Shown piece after piece: positions 44,459-53,036 of a stretch of 64,000 nt of DNA. Numbering within the stretch: position 1 is the first letter of the stretch; every line of letters starts with the position of its first letter. The DNA is from JAAYRQ01 sp035647235. Its GTDB lineage: Bacteria; Bacillota; Syntrophomonadia; Syntrophomonadales; Syntrophomonadaceae. Both the position numbers and the translations under genes were made by a program. The stretch spans positions 1-64,000 of the forward strand of contig CAZEPV010000004.1 of NCBI GenBank assembly GCA_964514235.1, in the 5' to 3' direction. The notes under the pieces were generated by a model, which ran no database searches, was not told where the DNA came from, and saw only the letters and a program-made list of their open reading frames with translations.

Positions 44459-44474
44459 TGCAAATTTCATGCCA
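44459..44474 (-). promoter_or_regulatory. sigma-54 promoter of the CoA-transferase gene
   Basis: The minus strand reads TGGCATG-AAAT-TTGCA, one mismatch from the consensus, with GG and GC at the right spacing. It lies 39 bp before the start codon and downstream of an activator gene. Confidence 0.85.
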
Positions 44475-44626
44475 ATAGACAAACCCCATATTTTCGGGCC
44501 TTAGTAAATCAAGAATTGTTACAAATGTCTATAATTCTAAGCGCACCATAGGATAAGATGCCAATACCTTCATTAGATGTGTCCAGAAAATTGCACAACT
44601 AATCTGAATATTTGAACATTTCACAA

Positions 44627-45994
44627 TTATATGTCATATTCTTTTAGTTTAGTATATAAGGTGCTGCGACTAATGCCCAATTTTTTAGCTGCTTCACTCT
44701 TGTTATCGTTGGTAAGTTGCAAAACTTTTATTATAGCCGCCTTTTCTGCCCTATCCCTAACCTCATTAAGATTAACGACATCATCCGTATATAGGGAATA
44801 ATCATCGGTAAACCTAAGTAGATTCTTTGGTTCTATATAATCTCCCCTAACATCAATACAAGCCCTTTCCATTACTGAATATAGTTCTCGTACATTCCCA
44901 GGCCAATAGTAGCTTGATAATATTTTTAGGGCTTCGGGGGTAATTCCTTTAATTTCAGTACCAGCATCAAAATTGTATTGGGTAATAAAATTTTCTACCA
45001 GGGGTGGGATATCCTCCAATCTTTCCTTGAGGGGTGGAATGAAAATAGGAAAAGCATTAAGTCTAAATAATAAATCTTTACGAAATTCCCCTTTGCGAAC
45101 CAGATCATTAAGTGAGTGATTAGTAGCTGATATAATACGAACATCAACCGATATGCTAGAAGTACCTCCTACCCTTTCTATCTCCTTTTCCTGTAGAACC
45201 CTAAGCAACTTAGCCTGTGATATTAGTGATAAATCACCGATTTCATCTAAAAAAATACTTCCTTTGTGGGCTAATTCAAATTTTCCGGGTTTACCTTGCG
45301 ATTTAGCCCCAGTAAATGAACCTTCTTCATAGCCGAACAATTCACTTTCTACTAGATTATCGGGGATGGAGGCGCAGTTTACTTTGATAAAAGGATATTC
45401 TCGGCGGGCACTTTCGAAATGGAGGGCGTGAGCAATAAGCTCCTTTCCTGTACCAGTTGCACCGTAAATGAATACTGGGATTGTAGAGGATGATACCAAT
45501 TGTATCCTTTCTTTCACTTCCCTTATCGCACTGCTTACCCCAATAATTGAAGCCATGGTATATTTAACAGATAGAATTTTTTTTACTTCCTCTTTATAAT
45601 ATTCCAGTTCGGAAAACATCTTGGTTATACGTCTAGCAAAGCCCTGGGCCTCCTCTAAATAACGGAATATATTAAAGCCCGCCGCTCCAATTATTCTGCC
45701 ATTTGCAGTTATTGGTACCCGAGATACTATTTGGGCTTTGCCATCAAGTTCCCATAAATCAGCTATAATAGGTCGCCCTGTTTCCAGCACTTCTAACATT
45801 TTAGTAGTGGGAAAGACTTCATCTACCCTTTTCCCTATAACCTCTTCTTTGGCTAAGCCAGTTTCCCTAGCATAGTAATCAGTGAATACTCTGATTACCC
45901 CTTGTTCATCTATAATTAGGGCCCCATCGAATTCGCTGAATATTGTGTCAATTATTTTTATATATTGCTCTGGCAAATCACTTAGCTTATACAT
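44627..45994 (-). CDS. sigma-54-dependent activator (PAS-AAA-Fis)
   Basis: 455 residues: PAS (about 15-115, FDGALIIDEQGVIRVFTDYYA), a short linker helix, the AAA+ domain with Walker A GATGTGKE (178-185), GSFTGA loop and GSIFLDEIGDLS, and a Fis helix-turn-helix at the end (NDNKSEAAKKLGISRSTLYT). It starts at ATG behind a G-rich site. The gene is directly upstream of the sigma-54 promoter of the CoA-transferase, its likely target. The signal sensed by the PAS domain is unknown. Confidence 0.93.
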   Translation of the reverse strand: MYKLSDLPEQYIKIIDTIFSEFDGALIIDEQGVIRVFTDYYARETGLAKEEVIGKRVDEVFPTTKMLEVLETGRPIIADLWELDGKAQIVSRVPITANGRIIGAAGFNIFRYLEEAQGFARRITKMFSELEYYKEEVKKILSVKYTMASIIGVSSAIREVKERIQLVSSSTIPVFIYGATGTGKELIAHALHFESARREYPFIKVNCASIPDNLVESELFGYEEGSFTGAKSQGKPGKFELAHKGSIFLDEIGDLSLISQAKLLRVLQEKEIERVGGTSSISVDVRIISATNHSLNDLVRKGEFRKDLLFRLNAFPIFIPPLKERLEDIPPLVENFITQYNFDAGTEIKGITPEALKILSSYYWPGNVRELYSVMERACIDVRGDYIEPKNLLRFTDDYSLYTDDVVNLNEVRDRAEKAAIIKVLQLTNDNKSEAAKKLGISRSTLYTKLKEYDI

Positions 45995-46070
45995 TTATAT
46001 CCCCCCCACTATTATTATTTTACATTTTAGGATTATTGTCAAAATATTTAGCAAACTTCTTCCAAAAATA

Positions 46071-46095
46071 AAAAGCCCATTTTTTTAGGGCTTTT
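46071..46095 (-). terminator. terminator of the small membrane protein gene
   Basis: AAAAGCCC, a 9-nt loop and GGGCTTTT with A/T runs on both sides; usable on both strands. Confidence 0.7.
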
Positions 46096-46129
46096 ATTAA
46101 AGAATAAGAATATACATATTTTTGTTTTT

Positions 46130-46246
46130 TTAAATAAATGCCATGGAGACTATACTAGCTAAAAAAGCAAGAATAACTAGAATAATTATAAAACGGACTG
46201 CTTTTTTTTGTTTATTGCTTTGCATACCCCGATTCATAAAGCCCAT
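46130..46246 (-). CDS. 38-residue single-helix membrane protein (DUF4044/Prli42-like)
   Basis: The minus-strand ATG at 46246 behind GGGAGGG starts MGFMNRGMQSNKQKKAV followed by one hydrophobic helix (FIIILVILAFLASIV) and a stop. Basic N-terminus plus one helix of this length resembles the tiny Firmicute membrane proteins of the DUF4044/Prli42 kind. The excellent ribosome site and the flanking terminators support a real gene. Confidence 0.65.
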   Translation of the reverse strand: MGFMNRGMQSNKQKKAVRFIIILVILAFLASIVSMAFI

Positions 46247-46273
46247 TTTCGTGACCCTCCCTTGGTTAATAAC

Positions 46274-46305
46274 AAAAAGTCTGGTCATAAGATACCAGAC
46301 TTTTT
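46274..46305. terminator. bidirectional terminator
   Basis: AAAAAGTCTGGT, an 8-nt loop and ACCAGACTTTTT, perfect and symmetric. It separates the rpsU/yqeY-remnant unit from the small membrane protein gene. Confidence 0.8.
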
Positions 46306-46327
46306 GTATTATTTGGATTACCTTTAG

Positions 46328-46411
46328 CTAATTTAGTAATTGTATTACCAAAATTCCTTCGCAAGGACCATCAGCCCCGGTTTCCTTAATTGCCTCTTTT
46401 ATATTATTTGA
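46328..46411 (-). pseudogene. yqeY C-terminal remnant
   Basis: Just after rpsU, the minus strand reads NNIKEAIKETGADGPCEGIL and ends at a stop. YqeY proteins carry a C-terminal IVKEAIxETGAxGPKDMGKVM segment, and yqeY follows rpsU in most Firmicutes. The rest of the gene is gone, and the frame upstream is interrupted, so this looks like the last trace of a deleted yqeY. Confidence 0.5.
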
Positions 46412-46557
46412 TTACCTAGCTGCCTGAGGAGATAATTTTAAGTATCATTATTTCCTATAGGGATATTACTTACAACATTTTTGCCTGGTTAAAATCTTCC
46501 TTAGGTAAATGTGTAGATTAGCTATATAGACTATTCCTTAATGGAAATAATATATCT

Positions 46558-46734
46558 TTAATATCTCTTTTTCTTACGAGCAGCCTCAGATTTCTTTTTC
46601 TTTCTAATACTCGGTTTTTCGTAATGATCATGCTTTCTGATATCTTGCATGACTCCGTTTCTTTGACAATTACGTTTAAATCTTCTAAGAGCACTATCTA
46701 GGGATTCATTTTTACCAACTTTTACTTCGCTCAC
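46558..46734 (-). CDS. rpsU: 30S ribosomal protein S21
   Basis: 58 residues from a GTG at 46734 behind GGGAGGG: SEVKVGKNESLDSALRRFK, then a very basic C-terminus (SIRKKKKSEAARKKKRY). Length and sequence are typical. It binds the 30S subunit near the anti-Shine-Dalgarno region. It lies 75 bp after the HIT gene. Confidence 0.97.
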   Translation of the reverse strand: MSEVKVGKNESLDSALRRFKRNCQRNGVMQDIRKHDHYEKPSIRKKKKSEAARKKKRY

Positions 46735-46809
46735 GATTTCCCTCCCCTCATATTGACTAGGCTAATAAAGGCCATTCTATTTTACAATTCTTCGGGCAGG
46801 CAGTCAAGA

Positions 46810-47154
46810 CTAGCCCGGCGGCCAACCCATATGTCTGCCCCCCAAAAGATGATAGTGTATATGGTTGACAGTCTGGCCACCTTGTTCACCACAGTTATTA
46901 ACTAAGCGGTATCCAGATTCCGCTATCTCTAATTTTTTAGCAACTTGCGCTGCAATTATTTGCATATGTCCTATCAATTCTAAATCATCATTTGTTGCTT
47001 CATTAATAGAGCTGATATGTTTTTTTGGGATTAATAGTATATGGGTAGGGGCAACAGGATTTACATCTTTTATAGCAATAACCTGTTCATCTTCCCATAC
47101 GAATTCTGCAGGAAGTTCTTTAGAGGCAATTTTACAAAATAAGCACTCTTTCAA
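46810..47154 (-). CDS. HIT family nucleotide-binding protein (HinT-like)
   Basis: 114 residues with the histidine triad HIHYHLLGG near the C-terminus and FCKIASKELPAEFVWEDEQV at the start. HinT proteins hydrolyse purine nucleoside phosphoramidates and aminoacyl-adenylates. It starts at TTG behind GGGGGTGA. The mtaB-HIT-rpsU order is common in clostridia, here interrupted by the XRE and acyl-CoA dehydrogenase genes. Confidence 0.95.
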   Translation of the reverse strand: MKECLFCKIASKELPAEFVWEDEQVIAIKDVNPVAPTHILLIPKKHISSINEATNDDLELIGHMQIIAAQVAKKLEIAESGYRLVNNCGEQGGQTVNHIHYHLLGGRHMGWPPG

Positions 47155-47214
47155 GTATTCACCCCCTTACAAACTACTACCATTATACCCTTTATTTAAA
47201 CTTTTTTAAAATAT

Positions 47215-48393
47215 TTAGAGTTGGGCGGATAAAACATGTCTATGCAGGTAGTCACTACCTGCAATTATTGAAAGCATTTGGGCATCACGCAAGTATTTTT
47301 CCACTGGATGCCCCACTAAAAAGCCCAGACGGCCTACTAAATCTACTGCAGTAGAGGTAACATGTTGGGCCACTTGGGTGGCATATAATTTTGCCATATT
47401 CGAAACCCTGGCATAATTGGCATCAATATCTATATAGAATGCAGCCCGCATTACTACTAACCTAGCAGCATCAATTTGGGTAGATAAGTCCGCTAGTGTA
47501 GAAGAAACATAGTAACTATATGAATTAGAGCGGTTGAAAATACCATTAGCTTTAGCTATATCTAAGGCCAAATCATAAGCCGCTTTAGCAACTCCAACCC
47601 CTATAGCGCCTAATAAGGTACGATTACGGTCAAAGTTTTGCATCAGGAGTAGATAGCCACCACCTTCTCCAACTATGTGTGACTCAGGTATACTTACATC
47701 ATGAAAGTTAAGTTTAGCCGTATGACATGATCGCATCCCAGCTTTACGCAATACTTCAGATACAGTTATACCTGGACTCGGATTAGGCAGCAAATAAAAT
47801 TGCAATCTTGACTTATGCTTAGAATAACTACTTCGCACTAGGATTAAAATAAATTTGGCGGCCGCCCCATTTACAATATAATCTTTACTGCCATTTATTA
47901 TAACCTGATTGTCCTCCTTTACAGCATAGGTAGCTATTCTGGTTAAATCTTCATTACCCCTTTCTAGCCTTTCAATATTATAATTAGAACGTGTTTCGTT
48001 TATAGCCATACAGGCTAGATTAGGGTTTTTAGTAGTCATATATGGTAAATATTTTTCTTTTAATTCTTTATTTCCGACTATAAGGATAGGAGTAACTGCA
48101 TAGCTATTAGCCACTACTATAGCAGCTGCACCAGCACAACCGACTGCCAGCTCCTCAATTAAGCTGGCGTGCATCCGCATAGATAATTCCCTACCACCAT
48201 ATTCCTGGGGAATATCAGGTGCGAGTAGATTGCGCCTAGCAAGTAGCTCTGGAATAACCCAATCTTGCCTTTCATCACCTGTTGAATCCAAATAAATGGC
48301 CCTTTCAGCTATTTTATTTTTAGCCAGGTCCCTAACTTCATATATCAAATCTATTTCTTCTTTAGTCCAGGCAAAAGTTTCCACTTCCTTCAC
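47215..48393 (-). CDS. acyl-CoA dehydrogenase family protein, catalytic Glu replaced by Ala
   Basis: 392 residues with the ACAD fold: N-terminal helices (IPQEYGGRELSMRMHASLIEE), a middle beta domain (NGSKDYIVNGAAA) and C-terminal helices ending LRDAQMLSIIAGSDYLHRH. In most ACADs that last segment is RDAKIxxIYEGT, with Glu as catalytic base; here the position is Ala. The alternative base position of the isovaleryl-CoA enzyme is Asp (FDRN). So activity is doubtful or uses a different residue. The starting codon is GTG 48393 or the next GTG. Paired with a paralog 22 bp upstream. Confidence 0.87.
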   Translation of the reverse strand: MKEVETFAWTKEEIDLIYEVRDLAKNKIAERAIYLDSTGDERQDWVIPELLARRNLLAPDIPQEYGGRELSMRMHASLIEELAVGCAGAAAIVVANSYAVTPILIVGNKELKEKYLPYMTTKNPNLACMAINETRSNYNIERLERGNEDLTRIATYAVKEDNQVIINGSKDYIVNGAAAKFILILVRSSYSKHKSRLQFYLLPNPSPGITVSEVLRKAGMRSCHTAKLNFHDVSIPESHIVGEGGGYLLLMQNFDRNRTLLGAIGVGVAKAAYDLALDIAKANGIFNRSNSYSYYVSSTLADLSTQIDAARLVVMRAAFYIDIDANYARVSNMAKLYATQVAQHVTSTAVDLVGRLGFLVGHPVEKYLRDAQMLSIIAGSDYLHRHVLSAQL

Positions 48394-48415
48394 CTTCCTT
48401 ATTTTTATCTACCCA

Positions 48416-49588
48416 CTAAAATTGCGCAGCTATAAGGTTTCTATGGAATTGTTCACTTCCATCAACAATGGAAAGCATCTTGGCATCTCTTAAATACTTT
48501 TCCGATTGGTGACCATACAAATAAGCTTTACCCCCTACAATTTCCATAGCTTTACTAGTTACTTCTTGGGCTACACTACTTGATATTATCTTCGATTTGG
48601 AAGCAGCTTGTGAATAATCTAAATCATTATCAATAAACATACAAGCCAAATGGACACTTAAACGAGCGGCATTTATTTTAGTAGCCATCTCTGCTAAGGT
48701 ATAACTAATGGCACTTTCTTCAAAGCTTGGCTTCCCCATATAAATCCGATTTTTGGAGGCCCCTAAAGCTATTTCATAGGCCGCTCTTGCTACCCCAACA
48801 CTTATGGCACCAGTAAATGCAACATTCCGATCTAAATTTTGCATAAATACTAGAAAGCCACTACCTGGTTTACCAATAAGATATTTTTTAGGAAGCTTTA
48901 CGTTTTCTAGTATAAGTTCATTTGCATTGCAAGCCCTTAGACCTAAGGTTTTTTTGTTTTTTCCAATTGTTATACCTGGAATATCCAGGGGTAATACTAA
49001 TACTTGCAAATCCTGCTTTTCCCCTTTTGGCGTAGCAGAAAACATGGTCGTAAAAAATGACGCAGATTTAGCATTCATCACATAATCCTTATAACCCTTT
49101 AAGGTAATATAATCCTCATCTACTTCCTTAACATTGATAGAGGAATGCCTAATATTCATACTCCCTGGATAAGCGAATATATCTAAGTTAGGTTTATGCT
49201 CAATCAATGCGAGTGCTGCTAGTTGTGGGTTTTTGGTAGTTAATTTGGGTAAGAACTCTTCTTTTTGCTCGCTAGTCCCCGCAGTTATGATGGGACTTAC
49301 TGCATGTAGGTTAGTAGATACTATAGAAGCTACGCTAGCACACCCTACTGCAATTTCCTCTAATATCATGGCAGTAGTCAGATGGCTTAGGCCCAGCCCC
49401 CCAAATTCTGTGGGAATACTTGGGGCTAGTAAGTTATGTTCGGCCAAAATATTTAAAATGCCAAAATCTACACCCTTATCCACTTTATCATCTAATTCGA
49501 TCGCATATGGAACAATATGTTTTTGTACCAATTCCCGAACTGCCATGAGAAACTCTAATTTTTGTTTAGAAAGTGTATATCTAAACAT
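48416..49588 (-). CDS. acyl-CoA dehydrogenase family protein, catalytic Glu replaced by Asp
   Basis: 390 residues. PTEFGGLGLSHLTTAMILEE at the N-terminus, LKGYKDYVMNAKSAS in the beta domain, and C-terminal LRDAKMLSIVDGSEQFHRN, where the usual IYEGT base is IVDGS (Glu to Asp). It is homologous to the next gene along its whole length, but the beta domains differ much (EHKPNLDIFAYPGSMN). The pair may form a heteromer. It follows the XRE regulator gene by 16 bp. No electron-transfer flavoprotein genes are in the window. Confidence 0.87.
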   Translation of the reverse strand: MFRYTLSKQKLEFLMAVRELVQKHIVPYAIELDDKVDKGVDFGILNILAEHNLLAPSIPTEFGGLGLSHLTTAMILEEIAVGCASVASIVSTNLHAVSPIITAGTSEQKEEFLPKLTTKNPQLAALALIEHKPNLDIFAYPGSMNIRHSSINVKEVDEDYITLKGYKDYVMNAKSASFFTTMFSATPKGEKQDLQVLVLPLDIPGITIGKNKKTLGLRACNANELILENVKLPKKYLIGKPGSGFLVFMQNLDRNVAFTGAISVGVARAAYEIALGASKNRIYMGKPSFEESAISYTLAEMATKINAARLSVHLACMFIDNDLDYSQAASKSKIISSSVAQEVTSKAMEIVGGKAYLYGHQSEKYLRDAKMLSIVDGSEQFHRNLIAAQF

Positions 49589-49604
49589 TTTTATTCCCCC
49601 TCAA

Positions 49605-49973
49605 TTAACGGTCTTTTTGCCATATGATATAATCCATCACCGAACGTCTTTTATCTCTGGGAAGCTCATATAAAGCATTAACAATTTGTAGTAATTCGGG
49701 TTCACCATCAAACACATCATTAATATTGGTCAAATTACTAGATGAAGATTCAGATTGATTATTATTACTACTGCTTTCTAGGAAATACTCAATCGGCTTA
49801 TCAAGTAAATCAGCAATAGTTTCAAGTTGAGTTAAATAAATACGCCTTTTGCCTTTTTCGTAATTAGATAATGTAGACTGTGCACATCCCATTTGGCTGG
49901 CGAGCTGTTCTTGGCTTAAACCTGCCTCTTCCCTAGCTAGCTGAAGTTTTTTGCCAATCTCCTTGAATCCCAT
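49605..49973 (-). CDS. XRE-family helix-turn-helix regulator
   Basis: 122 residues. A Cro/C1 helix-turn-helix at about 6-62 (LREEAGLSQEQLASQMGCAQ-like, with STLSNYEKGKRRI), a serine/asparagine-rich linker (about 67-85) and a short helical C-terminus (LLQIVNALYELPRDKRRSVMDYI). It lies between mtaB and the acyl-CoA dehydrogenase pair in one transcription direction and may control that pair (inference). Confidence 0.9.
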   Translation of the reverse strand: MGFKEIGKKLQLAREEAGLSQEQLASQMGCAQSTLSNYEKGKRRIYLTQLETIADLLDKPIEYFLESSSNNNQSESSSSNLTNINDVFDGEPELLQIVNALYELPRDKRRSVMDYIIWQKDR

Positions 49974-49988
49974 GTTCTGCCCCTTTCG

Positions 49989-51326
49989 TTAAACACTATC
50001 CTTAGTAAATCCATTACAAATTAACTTGCCTCTTATTTTGCTACTTTCAAATTGTACATTTTCAAGCATAACATTAACAAAATCCCCGATTTTATTCGTT
50101 TCAGACGGAAATTCGACTTCAATATAATTATCGGTTAGGCCTTTATATTGGTGATTTAATTTTTGTTCAACTAGTAATGTCACTTCACGACCTAGGTTAT
50201 TGGTTAGAAAATCCTGGTTTTTCTGTTTGGCCAAATCTAAAAGTATTTTACTTCTGGCATTCTTTTCTTTTTCACTTGCTAGAGTTTTTAGATTATAGGC
50301 CTTGGTTCCTGGTCTTTTGGAATATTTGAAAATATGGAAATGAGTCAATGGAAGATCTTTAAGTAGCTCCCAAGTATCAATAAAATCTTCCTCTGCTTCG
50401 GTCGGAAATCCTACCATCACATCAGTAGCAAGGGCCGCACCCGGGACCTTTTCCGCAATTTTAAAAATTAATTCTTGATAGTATTTCCTAGAATATCTCC
50501 TATTCATATCCCGCAGGACTTTATCACTACCGCTTTGTAGCGGAACATGAAAATGTTTGCACAACTTACTTTCATGCTTAATTAAATCAATTAAATTGTT
50601 GCTAACCTCTAAAGCCTCTATAGAGCTTAAACGTATCCTGAAATCATATTCTTTAGTATTTTTTAATAAACTTTCTAATAACTTAACTAAATCCGTATTT
50701 TTTAAGTCCTTGCCATAGAAACCCGTATGGATTCCAGATAGGACTATTTCCCGATAGCCAAGATTTAATAATTGTCTTAATTCAGATAAAACATCTTCCG
50801 ATAATTTACTCCTTATAGGGCCCCGAGCAAAAGGCACAATACAATATGAGCAAAAGCTTTGACAACCGTCTTGTATTTTTATAAAAGCCCTAGTTCTTTC
50901 ATGGGGATTAGAAAAAATTGTAGGCCTCAATTTATCCTCTTTACTTATGGGTTCTACATAAATCTGAGTATCATTATTCGATTTATAATTTTGGATGATT
51001 TTAAACAAATCAGCTTTGTTTTTGTTGCCTATTACTAAATCAAGACCTTCAATCTTGGCCAATTTTTCTCCATTGACTTGGGCACCACATCCTATAGCTG
51101 CTACGATTGCATTTGAGTTGTTGCGGATAGCTCGTCTAATCATAGAACGAGATTTTCGGTCACTAACGTGGGTTACAGTACAGGTATTAATAATATAAAT
51201 ATCAGCCTTATCAGCAAAATCTACTGGCTCATAACCATGTGCTATAAAATCTTCTTTAATTTGTTCGGTCTCTATTTGATTTACTTTGCAGCCCAAGGTA
51301 TGGAAAGCTACTTTCGACAATGACAT
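49989..51326 (-). CDS. mtaB: tRNA t6A37 methylthiotransferase MtaB
   Basis: 445 residues: an N-terminal UPF0004 domain (FHTLGCKVNQIETEQ with its cysteines, and CGAQVNGEK), radical SAM CQSFCSYCIVPFARG and a C-terminal TRAM domain. It adds the methylthio group at tRNA position 37. It follows rsmE closely in the heat-shock operon tail. Confidence 0.96.
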   Translation of the reverse strand: MSLSKVAFHTLGCKVNQIETEQIKEDFIAHGYEPVDFADKADIYIINTCTVTHVSDRKSRSMIRRAIRNNSNAIVAAIGCGAQVNGEKLAKIEGLDLVIGNKNKADLFKIIQNYKSNNDTQIYVEPISKEDKLRPTIFSNPHERTRAFIKIQDGCQSFCSYCIVPFARGPIRSKLSEDVLSELRQLLNLGYREIVLSGIHTGFYGKDLKNTDLVKLLESLLKNTKEYDFRIRLSSIEALEVSNNLIDLIKHESKLCKHFHVPLQSGSDKVLRDMNRRYSRKYYQELIFKIAEKVPGAALATDVMVGFPTEAEEDFIDTWELLKDLPLTHFHIFKYSKRPGTKAYNLKTLASEKEKNARSKILLDLAKQKNQDFLTNNLGREVTLLVEQKLNHQYKGLTDNYIEVEFPSETNKIGDFVNVMLENVQFESSKIRGKLICNGFTKDSV

Positions 51327-51334
51327 AACCCCTT

Positions 51335-52078
51335 TTATCCTAAATCACCTAATTCGTATAAAATAAATGCAGAAGCTATAATACTTGCGGTCTCAGTCCT
51401 TAATATATTTTGTCCTAATCCAGCTAGCAAAATCCCGCTAATTTGGGCTTTTTTTACTTCATCGGAACTAAATCCGCCTTCTGGCCCGACTATTAGAAAA
51501 ATCTCGCCTTCATTTACTATTTGGGTTCTTAGAATTTTTTTGAAACTATTCTCTTCTTCCTTTTCATAAAGCATTATACAAGGTCTATCATTTATATTTT
51601 CTATTACTTGGGCAAAGGTCGATATAGGCTTTACCCCCAATAAAGTGTTTCGACCAGATTGTTTACAAGCTTCAAGTGCAATACTTTCCCATCTTTTTAC
51701 CCTTTTATGGCTTTTTTCATCATTTAATTTTACCACTGTATGCTCGGTTAAAATAGGATATAGGGTATTAACTCCTATTTCCACAGCTTTTTGAACAATA
51801 GTGTCCATTTTATCCCCTTTAGCTATAGCTTGTACTAGGGAGAGCTGAATTCTAGACTTATTAGGTAGGTGTCTCTTTTTATTAATAAGGGTCAGACAAT
51901 AATCTGGTAGAATATCCTTAATTGTAACTTCATATTCAAAACCTGCCCCATCGAAAACGATTATTTCGTCACCTATTTTTAAGCGTAGAACCTTTTGAAT
52001 ATGTTTTAATTCTTTTTTATCGGTGATAAATATTTGCTTATCTTTTATGTCTTCATGATGGACAAAAAAACGGTGCAT
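51335..52078 (-). CDS. rsmE: 16S rRNA (uracil1498-N3)-methyltransferase RsmE
   Basis: 247 residues of the SPOUT class. It starts MHRFFVHHEDI, ends with the knot motifs LIVGPEGGFSSDEV and GLGQNILRTETASI. It methylates U1498 of 16S rRNA. It is 22 bp after prmA. Confidence 0.96.
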   Translation of the reverse strand: MHRFFVHHEDIKDKQIFITDKKELKHIQKVLRLKIGDEIIVFDGAGFEYEVTIKDILPDYCLTLINKKRHLPNKSRIQLSLVQAIAKGDKMDTIVQKAVEIGVNTLYPILTEHTVVKLNDEKSHKRVKRWESIALEACKQSGRNTLLGVKPISTFAQVIENINDRPCIMLYEKEEENSFKKILRTQIVNEGEIFLIVGPEGGFSSDEVKKAQISGILLAGLGQNILRTETASIIASAFILYELGDLG

Positions 52079-52100
52079 AAATTAACTTCCCTCAAAACAT

Positions 52101-53024
52101 TTATTCCTTTCGGGCAGCTACCCCAATCCAATCAATATCAGTTAAAACTTGCTCTATAATAAAATTATTATCTTCTAAGAGTTTTTTAACCCCAGGCCAC
52201 CTGCTATCGACTATGCCTGAACCAAAAAAATAACCACCTTGGGGTAAAACCTTGCTAGCGTGGGGAATTAACCTATTCACAATTTCTGCAGTGATATTAG
52301 CCAATATCATATCTGGCTGATAATCGCATATTTCCTCTACTATATCACCAGCCCTTACAGATATCTGGTCCTTAAGCCCGTTAAGCTCGATGTTTTCTTT
52401 AGCTACCTTAACTGCCACATCATCAATATCCATACCCCATATCTGTTTAGCTCCTAATTTTACGGCAGCTATTGATAAAATACCCGAGCCACAACCAGCA
52501 TCAACTATAGATTCTCCACCTTGGATATATTCCTCAATAAATTTTAGACAAAACCTAGTTGAAGCGTGTATACCCGTACCAAAAGCCATGCCTGGGTCTA
52601 TTTCTACTACTATTTCTTCTGGGTTAGCTTGGTATTCCTCCCAAGACGGCTTTATAACAATTTTATTACCTACTTTAAAGGTGTGATAATATTTCTTCCA
52701 TGATTCTTCCCAATCTTCATCATTAACTTCCCCAACAAAAACCTTACATTGAATATTAAAGTTTTCTTCTACCCTATCCAAACATATAAATACTTCATCC
52801 ATTACCGCCCTATCTTCAGGGAAATAAGCCTTGACTACAACAAATTCATGATCTAAAAAGTCTGGAGACATAAGCTTGGGGTCAAATTTGTCTTTATTAA
52901 CATACTTTCTAGCTGCTTGGGGATCCTCAATCACAACTCCACCTGAACCAAGTTTATGAAATATGCCAGCAATAGCTTCTACACATATTCCTTCAGTTAA
53001 AACACTAATCTCTTTCCATACCAT
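52101..53024 (-). CDS. prmA: ribosomal protein L11 methyltransferase
   Basis: 307 residues. SAM-binding VDAGCGSGILSIAAVKLGA and the active-site LANIT region, with PGMAFGTGIHASTRFCL before it. It trimethylates L11. Standard position behind dnaJ. Confidence 0.97.
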   Translation of the reverse strand: MVWKEISVLTEGICVEAIAGIFHKLGSGGVVIEDPQAARKYVNKDKFDPKLMSPDFLDHEFVVVKAYFPEDRAVMDEVFICLDRVEENFNIQCKVFVGEVNDEDWEESWKKYYHTFKVGNKIVIKPSWEEYQANPEEIVVEIDPGMAFGTGIHASTRFCLKFIEEYIQGGESIVDAGCGSGILSIAAVKLGAKQIWGMDIDDVAVKVAKENIELNGLKDQISVRAGDIVEEICDYQPDMILANITAEIVNRLIPHASKVLPQGGYFFGSGIVDSRWPGVKKLLEDNNFIIEQVLTDIDWIGVAARKE

Positions 53025-53036
53025 AATTAATAACTC

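Noticed and set aside
46143..46331. 62-codon plus-strand frame
   Set aside because: It is the reverse of the 38-residue membrane protein gene and terminator on the minus strand, which has the better ribosome site.
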